Origin: a bacterium
GTDB taxonomy: Bacteria; Verrucomicrobiota; Verrucomicrobiia; Limisphaerales; UBA11358
NCBI GenBank assembly: GCA_021817945.1
Contig: JAKAFL010000003.1
Location: forward strand, 97,664 to 160,376
DNA length: 62,713 nucleotides
Direction: 5' to 3'
The position numbers were made by a program, and so were the translations under genes. The notes under the pieces are model-generated. The model was not told where the DNA came from and did no database searches. It worked only from the letters and a program-made list of their open reading frames with translations. This document shows, one piece after another, positions 44,262 through 55,100 of the stretch (its first letter is position 1; the number at the start of each line of letters is the position of its first letter).

Positions 44262-46253
44262 TCACTTGGTCTTTATTTTCAAGACCGTCACGGAATAAGG
44301 CGGGAATTCCCTGGTAAATTCCCTCCCCAACCCTTTGATTTTATGGGTGGTGGGAACGATGTTTCCCGGATTGCTCATGGAGTTATTAACGTCCAACTGG
44401 GAGGACCCCAACTCCACATCGAAGCCCCTCGAAGAAACCCTTTTCACCCCCTCAATGCGAACACGCATTGACTGGGAAAGAGGGGTGGTGTTTGCCACTT
44501 TGATGTAAAGCATGCCTGTGGCTGAATCCTTGGTGGCGGAACAGTCCAGCGCGGGTGTGGCACCTGCGGCAAGACCGCTCAAGGCAGTGTGAACCACCTC
44601 ATCCCCTCGATTGGTGTTGAACATGGCATTGACGTAGTAGCTTGGACCGCCGTAGCTCTCCAGGGCATTGTACCCAATCAGGTCCGGCCTCCACTGCCGC
44701 GCTCCGCGATTGATGTTCACCAGCAAGGGCGCATAACACTGCATCACGATGATGTCGGCATTGCGCTCCATCCCTATCATCCAAGCTGCATCGCCCAGCG
44801 CCGCCTTCAGGCTTGAGGTTGGCGGCTGGCGCCAGGACTTCTCGCTCCATGGAACCACGTCCTCGTAGGCAGCCCATTCCCCCACAAAAATCTTTGGCCC
44901 CTGCCGCGAGTAATGATCAAAACGCGTCGGGGCTTCCTGCTCGAAATCCTCCGCCGAGCGGTAATAATGTTCATCCACGGCATCCGGCACGCGGCTATGC
45001 ACCCTTTTGGATTCCGGCTGCTCGTTTCCAACGGTCGAAATGCATTGGAGCTGCGGATATTTTGCCTTGATGGCGTCAAAAAATTGTGTGAACCGGGCAT
45101 CATAGGAGCCTGAGGGGTCGAACCAATCCTCATTGCCAATCTCCACATAGGTCAGTTTGAATGGTTCGGGATGCCCGTCCTCGGCGCGCCGGGCGCCCCA
45201 GGTGGTGTTGGTGGCGCCCATCACGTATTCAATTTCATCCAACGCATCCGCCACGTAGGGCGCCAGCTCCGGCCCGGGTTTCACAACCTCATTTTTAGGG
45301 GGCAAACTGTAGCCAGCGTACACCGCCAGCACCGGTTGCGCATTCAAGTCTTCCGCCCATTCCAAAAATTCCAACATGCCAAGCCCGTCTGATGCGCGAT
45401 ACCCCCAGCAGCCGGGATGGCCGGGCCGGGTGGAAAGGTCCCCAAGGGTCTTTTTCCAGGGAAACCGGGTTTCAATGGATGAGCCCTCCAGAAAATTGCC
45501 CCCGGGAAACCGGAGAAAGCCCGGCTTCATATCAGCAAGCTTTTGCATCAGGTCAATGCGGTTGCCATTGGGACGGTCTTTCCATGTGGGCGGGAACAAT
45601 GAAACCAAATCAAACCATAGGGTGCCAGGCGAATGGGCCAAAAGCACGAAACGGGCATCCGCCGTGGGTTTGATTCCAGGCGGGGTTGTCAGCGACACTG
45701 TATATTCCTTCCACTCGCCGCTCAGATGATCCACCGCAGCCTGCGCATACACCGTGGCGCCATCAGGGCTGGCAATGGATGCTGTCACCGCACCGCTGAA
45801 ATCGTCCGATGCCCTCGCATAAAACGAAGCCCTGTAGGTGGTGGCAGGTTTCACCGGGATACCCCAGTAACCATCGTTGGCAATTCCCGCGCCGCCCTCA
45901 TGGCCAACCTCCTTCACGGTCAGCCGCAGACTGGTGGTGAGTTGGTCATTCAGGGGTTTGGCATGATCCAGAGCCATTTCGGCAACGGACCCGGCACCCT
46001 GGACCACCGACCAATGCACAGGAATATCCGCATTATCCTCAAAAACTCGGTTTTGGATCAATTCCGCATAAAGACCGCCATCGTAGGAATGATTGATTTC
46101 TTCTGTCATCATTCCGGAAAACATCGGCCCAATTTGCGCCGTAACCTGGTTGGCATCAATTTGCAAACAGCCAGCTTCGGAGGCGTCCGCCGACCCAATG
46201 CCCAGCATGATCGCCCCCAAGCAGGAGCCTGCGACCCAAAATTGTGGTTTCAT
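44262..46253 (-). CDS. Alpha-L-arabinofuranosidase, GH51 family, secreted
   Basis: 663 aa from the ATG at 46253 (MKPQFWVAGSCLGAI), which gives a good signal peptide; a longer frame start adds 35 polar residues before it. Residues about 35-80 open the arabinofuranosidase fold ('IGPMFSGMMTEEINHSYDGG'), an inserted carbohydrate-binding-like beta domain spans about 85-230, and the catalytic barrel follows with 'RFPGGNFLEG', the acid/base Glu in 'YVEIGNEDW' and the nucleophile Glu in 'FVGEWAAYED'. The C-terminal beta domain closes the protein. It removes arabinose side chains from plant polysaccharides in the periplasm or outside. It stands alone next to the giant-protein operon. Confidence 0.92.
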   Translation of the reverse strand: MKPQFWVAGSCLGAIMLGIGSADASEAGCLQIDANQVTAQIGPMFSGMMTEEINHSYDGGLYAELIQNRVFEDNADIPVHWSVVQGAGSVAEMALDHAKPLNDQLTTSLRLTVKEVGHEGGAGIANDGYWGIPVKPATTYRASFYARASDDFSGAVTASIASPDGATVYAQAAVDHLSGEWKEYTVSLTTPPGIKPTADARFVLLAHSPGTLWFDLVSLFPPTWKDRPNGNRIDLMQKLADMKPGFLRFPGGNFLEGSSIETRFPWKKTLGDLSTRPGHPGCWGYRASDGLGMLEFLEWAEDLNAQPVLAVYAGYSLPPKNEVVKPGPELAPYVADALDEIEYVMGATNTTWGARRAEDGHPEPFKLTYVEIGNEDWFDPSGSYDARFTQFFDAIKAKYPQLQCISTVGNEQPESKRVHSRVPDAVDEHYYRSAEDFEQEAPTRFDHYSRQGPKIFVGEWAAYEDVVPWSEKSWRQPPTSSLKAALGDAAWMIGMERNADIIVMQCYAPLLVNINRGARQWRPDLIGYNALESYGGPSYYVNAMFNTNRGDEVVHTALSGLAAGATPALDCSATKDSATGMLYIKVANTTPLSQSMRVRIEGVKRVSSRGFDVELGSSQLDVNNSMSNPGNIVPTTHKIKGLGREFTREFPPYSVTVLKIKTK

Positions 46254-46482
46254 AAATTTAAAAAGCGCATGCCGCCCATTGACCGCAGAATCCTCTGCTT
46301 CATTTTCCTGGTTTTGATTAAAAAACGGTTGCCTTGTTTTTCGCCCAAGATTGTTCACATATCATAATGCGTTTTTTAGGGCTGAAAAACGCCAAAAAAA
46401 ACCGCCCTCCGGTCATTTCCCGACCGGCGACCCATTCCATCATTTCAAAAGGCCAGCCATTCATCGTCCAACGACAGCCCGC
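46254..46482. other. Gene-free region upstream of the arabinofuranosidase
   Basis: 229 bp presumably holding the arabinofuranosidase promoter; A/T-rich around 46310-46400. No operator-like repeat was noticed. Confidence 0.4.
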
Positions 46483-46611
46483 TTATCTCAGTAAACGATA
46501 AAAAACCGTGGCATTGGTGGAAACAACGGTGACCTGATAATTTGTTCCGTTCGTGGAAATTGGAATCATGACCGGGTTCCAAACCGCACCAGGTCCCAGG
46601 ACCGGGCTTGA
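46483..46611 (-). pseudogene. Remnant tail of a secreted protein, just after the 1838-aa gene
   Basis: Directly after the stop of the 1838-aa gene, in the +1 frame, 42 codons read 'SSPVLGPGAVWNPVMIPIST' to 'VFYRLLR' and then TAA. This has the same W-P-V ... F-Y-R-L pattern as the ends of the giant proteins. There is no start and no body, so it is a leftover of a former 3' end, perhaps displaced when a new 3' end was inserted ahead of it. Confidence 0.6.
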
Positions 46612-46612
46612 T

Positions 46613-49600
46613 TCATGGATAAACCAGGCGATAAAATGCGCTTCCCACGCCGGGGTTCGCGGGCAGGGTCACGCTATTGGTCATGCTTGCTCCCGCCACA
46701 TCCTGCCAGTTTGTGCCCAAGCCAATGCCCAAACCATTGGTCTGGACTTGCAGCCGCCAACCCACACAGCCAGCGGGCCAGGACAAATCCAGATTTGATC
46801 CGCTCAGTGTCCCCAAAAGATTGGCGCTGGTGGTTTGCACCACGTTGATGATGCCGCTGTTCAAATTGGCGGTTGACCATCCCAATCCACCGCCCAGTGT
46901 TGGCAACACCATGGAATTGAATGTCCCACTCACCAGGCCAGCTTGGAATAGCTTGTAACTGTCGCCCGCAGCGAGTGTGCCAGCCAGATTGGTGACAAGG
47001 AGCGTTCCGCCACAGATTAAATTGCCGGATACCGCCAACTGGTCGCTAGTCCCCGTTAATTCGCTGATCTCCAGGGTCGTCGTGCTTCCCATGTCCAAGG
47101 TGACATTGTTGTTTACCGTCATGGCGGTTAAACCGCCTCCCGGGGCCAGTGTTCCGCCGGATTGCACAGTGACCGCTCCGCCCAGCGTGCCATGACCGCC
47201 CAATGTGCCGCCTGCCACCGTCACAGCGCCTGTTCCAATGGTTCCATTGACCAGCAGCGTGCCGCCATTCACGATCGTAGCACCATGATAGGAGTTGACG
47301 CCCGACAACACAGTGGTCCCATTGCCCTCCTGCACAACACCCAGAACGCTGCCCGGTGATGTGTCGTTGATTGTTCCGGCAAAACTCGTGCTGCCAGTGT
47401 CATGAAGCGTTAGGGTCGCCGGCCCGCCGGTATCGGTGACTGTGCCATTGCCCGAAATCGAGCCGAGCGTTTGGGAAACCCCGCCCAAATCCAGGGTCGC
47501 ACCGGCGGCCACCGTCACCGGCGTGGTGGGTGGCAGCACATTGGAACCATTCACACCAAGATTGTTGTTCGTATAAAGCTCCTGTACCTCAGCCTGGCTT
47601 AATGGCCGGTCAAACATGTAAACCTCGTCAATCAGGCCCGTCATCCTGGCTGCTCCATCACCGGGATCCGGCGAACCCCCGATCCAAATCTGGTTCACGT
47701 CACTGGCCAGCGCGCCAGCCAGGGTGGATGTCACGGCATCCGTGTTCCCATCCACAAACAAGGTTTCATCGCCATCATTATCCACCACGGTCACGAAGTG
47801 CCAGTTGCCGTCGTTCAGCGCCGCCGTGCCAGTGAGCCAGCCGCCGGCATACCGCACCGCGCCAGCATGGGTGCCGGGGTTGGTCCCTCCATTGTTCAAG
47901 TAAAACTCTGTCTGCCCCGCACTCGACCAACTGCCATCGCCCTGATACATGATGACCGCCCCAGCCGTGGTGGTCTTGACCCAGTAACCCACCGTCCAAT
48001 TGCCCATGGCGCTTGTGTTCACTCCCGGGTTATAGATCCAAACCACGTCGCTTTCCGAGGTGCCACCGGTTCCATTAATGCTCAGCGCGTTGCCAAAGCG
48101 TCCGCCGGTGACGATGGACGCGCCGCTGCCCACGATTCTTCCATTAAACGCAGAACCTCCCAAGCCGACATTTGTAATCACAGTCCCGCTCAATCCCCCG
48201 GGCGGGTTGTCAAACGTCAAGTGCATGATGGAATCATCAGCCACGGACGAAAGTCTCAGGGTGCCTGTATTGACAGTTGTATTTCCGTGGTAAGTATTGG
48301 AACCACTCAGGACAAAAGTGCCGCTGCCAGCCTTGAACAGGCTCAGTGGATTGCCTGCGGAAGTGTCGCCAATGGAGCCGCTGAACAAACTGGGGTTGGC
48401 CGTGGAATTGGAAACCGTCAACGTGGCGGACGTGCCGCTGTTTGTCAGGATGCCGCCGCCAAAAATACCGGATATCTCCTGTGAAATACCCGCCAGGTCC
48501 AGCGTTCCGCCTGTGGAAATATCCAGCGTGGTCGCCACCGGCAGCACATTCGCGGGGATATTTGTAACCTGATTCACTGCATACAGCGATTGGATTTCTG
48601 ACTGGCTCAAAGCACCGTCAAACACATAAACCTCGTCAATCAATCCATTCAAGCCAATATCCTGGTCCCCGGTGTCGGGCGAACCTCCCACCCAAAATTG
48701 ATCTCCCACCCCCGTATCAGCCGCCCAACTTGATGCTATCGCATCCACCTTCCCGTCCACATACATCGCCTTCGTGCTGCCATTGCACGTCATCGCCAAA
48801 AAATGCCAGTTCCCGTCATTGATGCTCGTGCTTCCCTCCTCCCATCCCTGCGCATAACTCACTCCCCCAGCCTTGGCCCCGTATCCCGCATCAGACCCTT
48901 CGTTCAAATAAAACGTCATGTTGCCGCTCGCCCACCCTCCAGAACCCTGGTACGCATACACCCCGCCAGCCGTGCCTGTCTTGACCCACATCGCTATCGT
49001 CCAGCCATTGCCACCCGTCATCCCCACCACAGGATTGTTCACCAGCACATATCCCGCATTGGCCGCCCCAGATGGAATGCTCAGGGCATTCCCGAAACGA
49101 CCCCCAGAAACGATGGTGGCAGCCCCGGTCAGCGTGCCGTTCATGGAGGAACCCCCGCTGCCTGTATTGGTGATGATGCTGCCTGCACCATTGCCAGCCG
49201 TGTTTTCGAAAGAGAAATGGAGCAACGGGGTTGGCAGGGGCTGCAATTCGAGGGAACCCTGGCTCACTGTTGTCCAACCGCTGTAACTGCTTCCAGGACC
49301 CACCGCAAGGGTGCCGCTACCATCCTTGTTCAGCCCCATGATGCCGGAGCCATTCTCCACAACGCCATTCAAATTGGCCATGCCGCTGCCCTGAATGGTA
49401 ATCGCATTCAGGTTGGTGTCCGAGCCATTGACCAGCCCGCTCAGGTTCAGCAAACCAGAATCAACCTGAACTCGGTGGCTGCCAACGCCTTGGATTCCCA
49501 TGGTGCCAGCCAGAGTGTTGGCTCCCGCCAGACTTTCAATCTCCGGCGCTGAACTGTTTCGCCCGCTCATGCCAAACGCCTGGGGAAGTATCACATCGCC

Positions 49601-52129
49601 GCCTGTCCCATCCACCTGCAAAGTCGAAACTCCTGCTCCGCTGTTACGAAACTGTATCGCGCTGGCAGCACCCATGGCGGCGGCGCTCCTCAGCAGAACC
49701 GTTCCGTCGTTCGCCGATGCGCTTTCGCTGTCCAGATTGACGACCCCGGAAAACGCGTTTGTACCCGATAAAACAAGCGTTCCCGCGCCGCTTTTGGCAA
49801 ATCCGTTGTCCCCCGCCAATGGCACGGCGAGGGTGGCGGTGTTTTGAAGAACTGAAATGGCGGGCGAATCGGTTGAGCCGGTATCCAAAGTCAAAGTATT
49901 GGTTCCAGCCAAGGTCCAGTCATTGGACCCGGAAGGGTCCCCAAACGCCAGCCCGCCGATGCTCCGGGCGCTGTCCAGAGTCACGGTCCGGGAGGCGCTG
50001 ATGTTAATGGCGCTGAAATCAGCCGAATAATCCACGCCATTGCCACCGTTGGCCGGCAGCCCGTTGTCCCAGTTGTTTGAAACGCTCCAATCACCGTCCG
50101 CATCATTTGTCCAGATGCCGCTGGAAAAAGGCGGCAAGGACGAAGGCTGGTTGGTGTAAAGCCCGGCAATTTGTGCGGCTGTCATCGCATAGTCAGTGAT
50201 TTCAACGCCATCAAAACGACCGTTGAACAACGGGTCGGCGGGGAACTGGCTTTTGCCCAGGTAATTTTTTGCCGGACTGAATTCCGAGGGCAGGTTGGTA
50301 ATGCCGCTCGTGGAGGCGGCCAGCCTGCCGTTCACATAAAGCGATTCCACACCCCCACCCAGAGTGACCGCCACATGCTGCCATATTCCCACTGTCAAGG
50401 GGCTGGTTTCAACGATTTGCTCGCCATTGCCATTATTGATGGCAAAACGCAGGGTGCCACTGCCCGAGCTTGGCGTAAGGAAAAGGTAATGCGAGGTGTC
50501 GTTGCCAAAGTCAAAAATGCGTTGCCAGGCCGCCCCGCCATTCCAATAAACCCAACCCGCATAGGTAAACGCGGGCGCGCCGGCGATATTGGCGGGGAGT
50601 TGCACAAAATTATCCGCCCCATCCAGGACTATCGCATGGGCCTGGCTGTTATGGCCGGCGGCGAAGGATGGCGCGCTGGATGCCAGCGCATTGTTACAAT
50701 AGCCGGAGGAGTCCTCGGTGTTGCTCGCAAATAGGAATTGTGCCATTCCGCGCGTGGGATTGGCTGGCAGGGCCTGCGAATAGGACAGTGCGGACACCGT
50801 GTTGCTATATGTCACTCCCGCAGGCGTGACGGTATTGCTGCTGGTGACAAGCGAGCGGGGATCCTCCACCCAGTTATAAAACGCATAGCGCTCCACAAAC
50901 GGCGTGGATTCCAGCATGCTGACCATCGCGGCAACGCACGCCTGCTGTTGGGCATAGGTCGGCACAGGCCAGGGATTGTTGTCAGTCCAGTTTGCCCCGT
51001 TGTTCCATTCAGTGACCCAGATCGGCCGGTGCGTGTTGTTATAGACGTTCAGGAGAAAATTATACATTTGCGAGGCGCAGGCGGCGGGATTGGCCGGGTT
51101 GTTGGCCTGGTAATAATGGATCGGCACAAAATCCACCCGCAATCCATCGGCATTCGCCTGCTGCATAAATGGGAAAAGCCAGCTGGCGGGACCGCCATCC
51201 GACACCGCAGGCGCCCCCACCCTCAAGCCGGTGGCCAGCAAATCACCCCAGGAGGAAATCGCATTACTAACAGAAAGGTTCGCTTGGTTGGCTTGGTCAG
51301 GTTCATTGTAGCCCAACAGGGTGTTGATGCCCAAAGCCTGCCAATTCTGGTTGAGCGGCGGCCATCCCTGGTTCTGGCGGATGGCCACATATTCCAAATC
51401 ACTCGTGGAACTTTGATCAATATTCCAGTCGTACCACCAATTCACATTCAACCAACTGTTGCCTGGATTTCCCGCGATGCCTTTTTTACTGACCCACCGC
51501 CAGGGTGTGACATAAATGAATTTCACCTGTTGATTCAATGTGGCAGGCAACACACCCAACTCCAGGTCCCCATCCTGCGCCACATAACACTGGCTGTTAT
51601 TTTTGCCATCAGCCGACGCGGCCAGCACCACCTGGTAACCCCGCTTCAATTTGAATGAGCCAAATCCTGCAATGTTGGTGCCCGTGTAGTAGGTCCATTG
51701 GCTGAGTTGGTTGGATGTTCCGCCAAACTGGGGCTGGCTAAACACCGTCAACGGCTGAAAGGACGGGGATTGGGGAATGACCACCGCGCCGTTTTGGGCG
51801 TACTCCACCACACGCACGTTGCCATTCGCCACCGCCGCGGCTCCATTCACATGCACCTGGCCAAGATAGGTTGACTGAACGACCGAAGGCTTGATCCCCG
51901 GCAAAAAAAGCCAGGCGTCCGATGAATTCAAATTGACCAGGCACCCTGAAAGGGGCGTGGTTGAATTGGTCACCCATAATTCGCTCCTCCCGCTCATGGT
52001 CACCGTCGCGCCGGAAAGGGACCCGTATTTTTGCACGCCGCTGGTGATTGTCAGAACCTGGGCGTGACCTGCCGCTGCCAACCCTGCCGCAACTGCGAGC
52101 AAAAACCATTTGAATGTTTTTAATTTCAT
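46613..52129 (-). CDS. Giant secreted protein: GH128-like domain, LamG and autotransporter repeats
   Basis: 1838 aa. Signal peptide 1-23. A beta region (about 25-210) precedes a glycosyl hydrolase catalytic core of GH128 type (about 215-470) with Glu in 'LLGYNEPDQANQ' (about 274) and 'IWVTEWNNGANW' (about 373), the expected acid/base and nucleophile of endo-beta-1,3-glucanases. Then a LamG domain (about 492-660), repeats of the passenger-type beta-strand kind ('GTLVLSGTNAFSG', 'GSGTLAVGPGSSYSGWTTV'), a second LamG (about 990-1170) identical to one in the neighbouring gene, a third diverged LamG (about 1300-1510), more repeats and the tail '[10 protein letters not shown]'. There is no autotransporter barrel, so export uses another route. 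Transcribed 6 bp after the 2360-aa gene. Confidence 0.9.
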   Translation of the reverse strand: MKLKTFKWFLLAVAAGLAAAGHAQVLTITSGVQKYGSLSGATVTMSGRSELWVTNSTTPLSGCLVNLNSSDAWLFLPGIKPSVVQSTYLGQVHVNGAAAVANGNVRVVEYAQNGAVVIPQSPSFQPLTVFSQPQFGGTSNQLSQWTYYTGTNIAGFGSFKLKRGYQVVLAASADGKNNSQCYVAQDGDLELGVLPATLNQQVKFIYVTPWRWVSKKGIAGNPGNSWLNVNWWYDWNIDQSSTSDLEYVAIRQNQGWPPLNQNWQALGINTLLGYNEPDQANQANLSVSNAISSWGDLLATGLRVGAPAVSDGGPASWLFPFMQQANADGLRVDFVPIHYYQANNPANPAACASQMYNFLLNVYNNTHRPIWVTEWNNGANWTDNNPWPVPTYAQQQACVAAMVSMLESTPFVERYAFYNWVEDPRSLVTSSNTVTPAGVTYSNTVSALSYSQALPANPTRGMAQFLFASNTEDSSGYCNNALASSAPSFAAGHNSQAHAIVLDGADNFVQLPANIAGAPAFTYAGWVYWNGGAAWQRIFDFGNDTSHYLFLTPSSGSGTLRFAINNGNGEQIVETSPLTVGIWQHVAVTLGGGVESLYVNGRLAASTSGITNLPSEFSPAKNYLGKSQFPADPLFNGRFDGVEITDYAMTAAQIAGLYTNQPSSLPPFSSGIWTNDADGDWSVSNNWDNGLPANGGNGVDYSADFSAINISASRTVTLDSARSIGGLAFGDPSGSNDWTLAGTNTLTLDTGSTDSPAISVLQNTATLAVPLAGDNGFAKSGAGTLVLSGTNAFSGVVNLDSESASANDGTVLLRSAAAMGAASAIQFRNSGAGVSTLQVDGTGGDVILPQAFGMSGRNSSAPEIESLAGANTLAGTMGIQGVGSHRVQVDSGLLNLSGLVNGSDTNLNAITIQGSGMANLNGVVENGSGIMGLNKDGSGTLAVGPGSSYSGWTTVSQGSLELQPLPTPLLHFSFENTAGNGAGSIITNTGSGGSSMNGTLTGAATIVSGGRFGNALSIPSGAANAGYVLVNNPVVGMTGGNGWTIAMWVKTGTAGGVYAYQGSGGWASGNMTFYLNEGSDAGYGAKAGGVSYAQGWEEGSTSINDGNWHFLAMTCNGSTKAMYVDGKVDAIASSWAADTGVGDQFWVGGSPDTGDQDIGLNGLIDEVYVFDGALSQSEIQSLYAVNQVTNIPANVLPVATTLDISTGGTLDLAGISQEISGIFGGGILTNSGTSATLTVSNSTANPSLFSGSIGDTSAGNPLSLFKAGSGTFVLSGSNTYHGNTTVNTGTLRLSSVADDSIMHLTFDNPPGGLSGTVITNVGLGGSAFNGRIVGSGASIVTGGRFGNALSINGTGGTSESDVVWIYNPGVNTSAMGNWTVGYWVKTTTAGAVIMYQGDGSWSSAGQTEFYLNNGGTNPGTHAGAVRYAGGWLTGTAALNDGNWHFVTVVDNDGDETLFVDGNTDAVTSTLAGALASDVNQIWIGGSPDPGDGAARMTGLIDEVYMFDRPLSQAEVQELYTNNNLGVNGSNVLPPTTPVTVAAGATLDLGGVSQTLGSISGNGTVTDTGGPATLTLHDTGSTSFAGTINDTSPGSVLGVVQEGNGTTVLSGVNSYHGATIVNGGTLLVNGTIGTGAVTVAGGTLGGHGTLGGAVTVQSGGTLAPGGGLTAMTVNNNVTLDMGSTTTLEISELTGTSDQLAVSGNLICGGTLLVTNLAGTLAAGDSYKLFQAGLVSGTFNSMVLPTLGGGLGWSTANLNSGIINVVQTTSANLLGTLSGSNLDLSWPAGCVGWRLQVQTNGLGIGLGTNWQDVAGASMTNSVTLPANPGVGSAFYRLVYP
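48621..49163 (-). repeat. LamG cassette, copy 1 of a 543-bp near-identical direct repeat
   Basis: Aligned base by base with 53160-53702 (offset 4539): only one difference, G at 49112 versus A at 53651, a synonymous Ile codon change. The unit is exactly 181 codons long and in the same reading phase in both genes. It encodes nearly a whole LamG domain, from '[19 protein letters not shown]' to '[11 protein letters not shown]'. Sequence similarity drops sharply on both sides. Confidence 0.95.
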
Positions 52130-52135
52130 GGAAAA

Positions 52136-55100
52136 TCAGGGGTAAACCAGGCGGTAAAATGCCGCCGGACTCAAGTCGTTGATCGGGACGTAAACTTGGT
52201 TTGTCGTTTGCGAGAGCACCACCGTGGTCCAATCAGCCGGATTAACGCTTAAGCCCAGGTTCAAATGATTGGTCTGCATCAAGAGACGCCAGCCAATATG
52301 GTCGGATGGCCAGAAGAGGTTCAGGTTGGTCCCGCTCACGGTCCAGGACAGGTTGGTTGCCGCGAGCGAAATCAGGCTGGCCACGGTTATTTTCCCGTTT
52401 TGCGCCAGGGTGTTGGTCCAGTACAAATGACTTCCCAACACCGGCAGGTTTGCCGCCGCAAAACTGCCGCCGTAAGTCGCGGCGCTGAATAACTGGAACG
52501 CGTCCCCTGCCTGAAGCGGCGCGCCAAGGTTTGTCACCTCCAGCACACCGCCGCCCGTGAATGTGCCTGAAGTCAACGCGATGCGGTCATTCAGGCAGGC
52601 CCCTCCGTTCCGGTTGATTTTCATGAGGGTCATCCCATTTAGAACCGGCGTGTTGCTCAGCGTCAGTGTGCCAATGGCCCCAGCAGAAGGCCCGGGCGAG
52701 AGAGTGCCCCCGGATTGAATGGTTACCGTTCCACCAATCAGCCCGCCACCGCCCAAGGTCGCGCCATTGGCCACGGTCACATTCCCTCCGCCGGTGGATC
52801 CATCCACCAGAAATGTGCCATTGCTCACCGTTGTGCTGCCGCGATAGGAGTTCGCCCGCGTGACTGTCAGCGTTCCAGCGCCAACTTTTGTCACGGACTC
52901 CAGTCCGGAATCAGAAATAACCCCCCCAAAAACCGTGCTGTTGGCGTCCCCCAGGGTCAGGTTGCCCACCGCGGCTGCGTCATCGCCCAGAACCAAATTG
53001 CCTGTCCCGGACAAGGAACCAATGGCTTGAGAAAGCCCGTTGATGTCCAGAACAGCCCCGGAAGCCACAGTCACGGCTGTGGCAGCCGGCAACACCGGCA
53101 TGCCCGTGCTGTTTCGCCCATATAGCGACTGGACCTGGGCCTGGCTTAACGCGCTATTGAACACATAAACCTCGTCAATCAATCCATTCAAGCCAATATC
53201 CTGGTCCCCGGTGTCGGGCGAACCTCCCACCCAAAATTGATCTCCCACCCCCGTATCAGCCGCCCAACTTGATGCTATCGCATCCACCTTCCCGTCCACA
53301 TACATCGCCTTCGTGCTGCCATTGCACGTCATCGCCAAAAAATGCCAGTTCCCGTCATTGATGCTCGTGCTTCCCTCCTCCCATCCCTGCGCATAACTCA
53401 CTCCCCCAGCCTTGGCCCCGTATCCCGCATCAGACCCTTCGTTCAAATAAAACGTCATGTTGCCGCTCGCCCACCCTCCAGAACCCTGGTACGCATACAC
53501 CCCGCCAGCCGTGCCTGTCTTGACCCACATCGCTATCGTCCAGCCATTGCCACCCGTCATCCCCACCACAGGATTGTTCACCAGCACATATCCCGCATTG
53601 GCCGCCCCAGATGGAATGCTCAGGGCATTCCCGAAACGACCCCCAGAAACAATGGTGGCAGCCCCGGTCAGCGTGCCGTTCATGGAGGAACCCCCGCTGC
53701 CTTCATTGATCACGGTTGACCCGTTGACATTGTCAAACGTCAGGTGCAGCACGGGGTCTGCCAGCCGGAGCGTGCCGTTGCTTACCGTTGTGGCACCCTC
53801 ATAGGTGCTGTATCCCCCCAGCGTGAGTAGTCCGGCGCCGGCCTTGACCAGGCCGCCGCTGGCATTGGGAACAGGCGCCTGGCCCGTGATGGTCGCCGGG
53901 GTGGTCCCGCCGCCGCCGCTTAACACAAATAACGGTGTGGCGGTGTAATTGACGCCTGCACAAGTTATGAGAATATTCGTCACCTCCCCGCTTGTGGGTT
54001 TTCCGGTGGAATCATCAATCTGGGCGATGGCCGTGGCTCCCTCACCCGTCGTGTCACCCGCGCCCCGAACCACGGTCACGATGGGCGGGGCAATATACCC
54101 AGCCCCCGGCGTGAACGAGGCGATGCCCTGGATGCCTTTGCCCGCCGGAGACAAAAGCGCCTGGTTGATGCCGATGGTGTACCCATTATCATTAATCGTG
54201 GCACCCCCTGGATAAACATTCACACTGCCAAGACCCGTCAGGAAGGATCCATTTGATGTTCCGGATTGCAGGATTCCGCCATCAAAATTAACCTGGCCAT
54301 AAGCACCACTCACCCAATCTCCCATGGCAACTCCTCCATCAAGGTTGAGAATGCCCGTGTTGTTGGAATTGCCTGACTGGTTCAAATCAAATCCCGCCGC
54401 CGCGGCATTGGAAACAACCCCGCCCAGAACGTTGATCACCGCTGTCTGGCCGCCCCCCCAACAATTGACAATGCCGCCCCCGGCATAGGTAAGGCTGCCG
54501 CCAAAAATATTCAACAGGCCGGTTTCACCCGTCACCCCACGGGCCATCACCAGCCAGCCGGTGTCATTAACCGTGCCGCCAGTGACCTCCAGGATGCCGT
54601 TGCCGCCGGTGCCGCTGAATCCGCTGCCGTTGTTATTCTCACCGCCAACGGCAATGCCCACCGAGGTGAAAACTCCTCCAAGGGCGTCATAATACCCAAA
54701 ACTTCCTGCGACATTGCCTATGGCGGTGTTATCAAAGGTGGTTGCCGGGGAGACGGACATGGAGCCGGAAGTCTGATAAACCGCGCCCGCTGCCCCGTTT
54801 GCATTTCCCACAAAAAGAATGGGCTGTGAAATGGACCCGCTGTCAACCAGGCACGCGTTCCCGGCCACATTGGCTACCGTGGTGATGTTGGTGCTGGCCA
54901 CGTGCCCTGAGATTTCAAGCGTTCCAGCGCTGACAGTGGTGGGCCCGCTGTAGGGATTGTTTGCGCCAAACACCACCAATCCGCTTCCTGACTTGGTGAT
55001 CCCTGCGCCTCCATCGGCCAGCGGCACATCCAGGGTCTGAACATTGGTCGAGTTGTTCACCACGGCGCCGCCATTGGCCAGGGTCAGCGCGCTTCCATCC

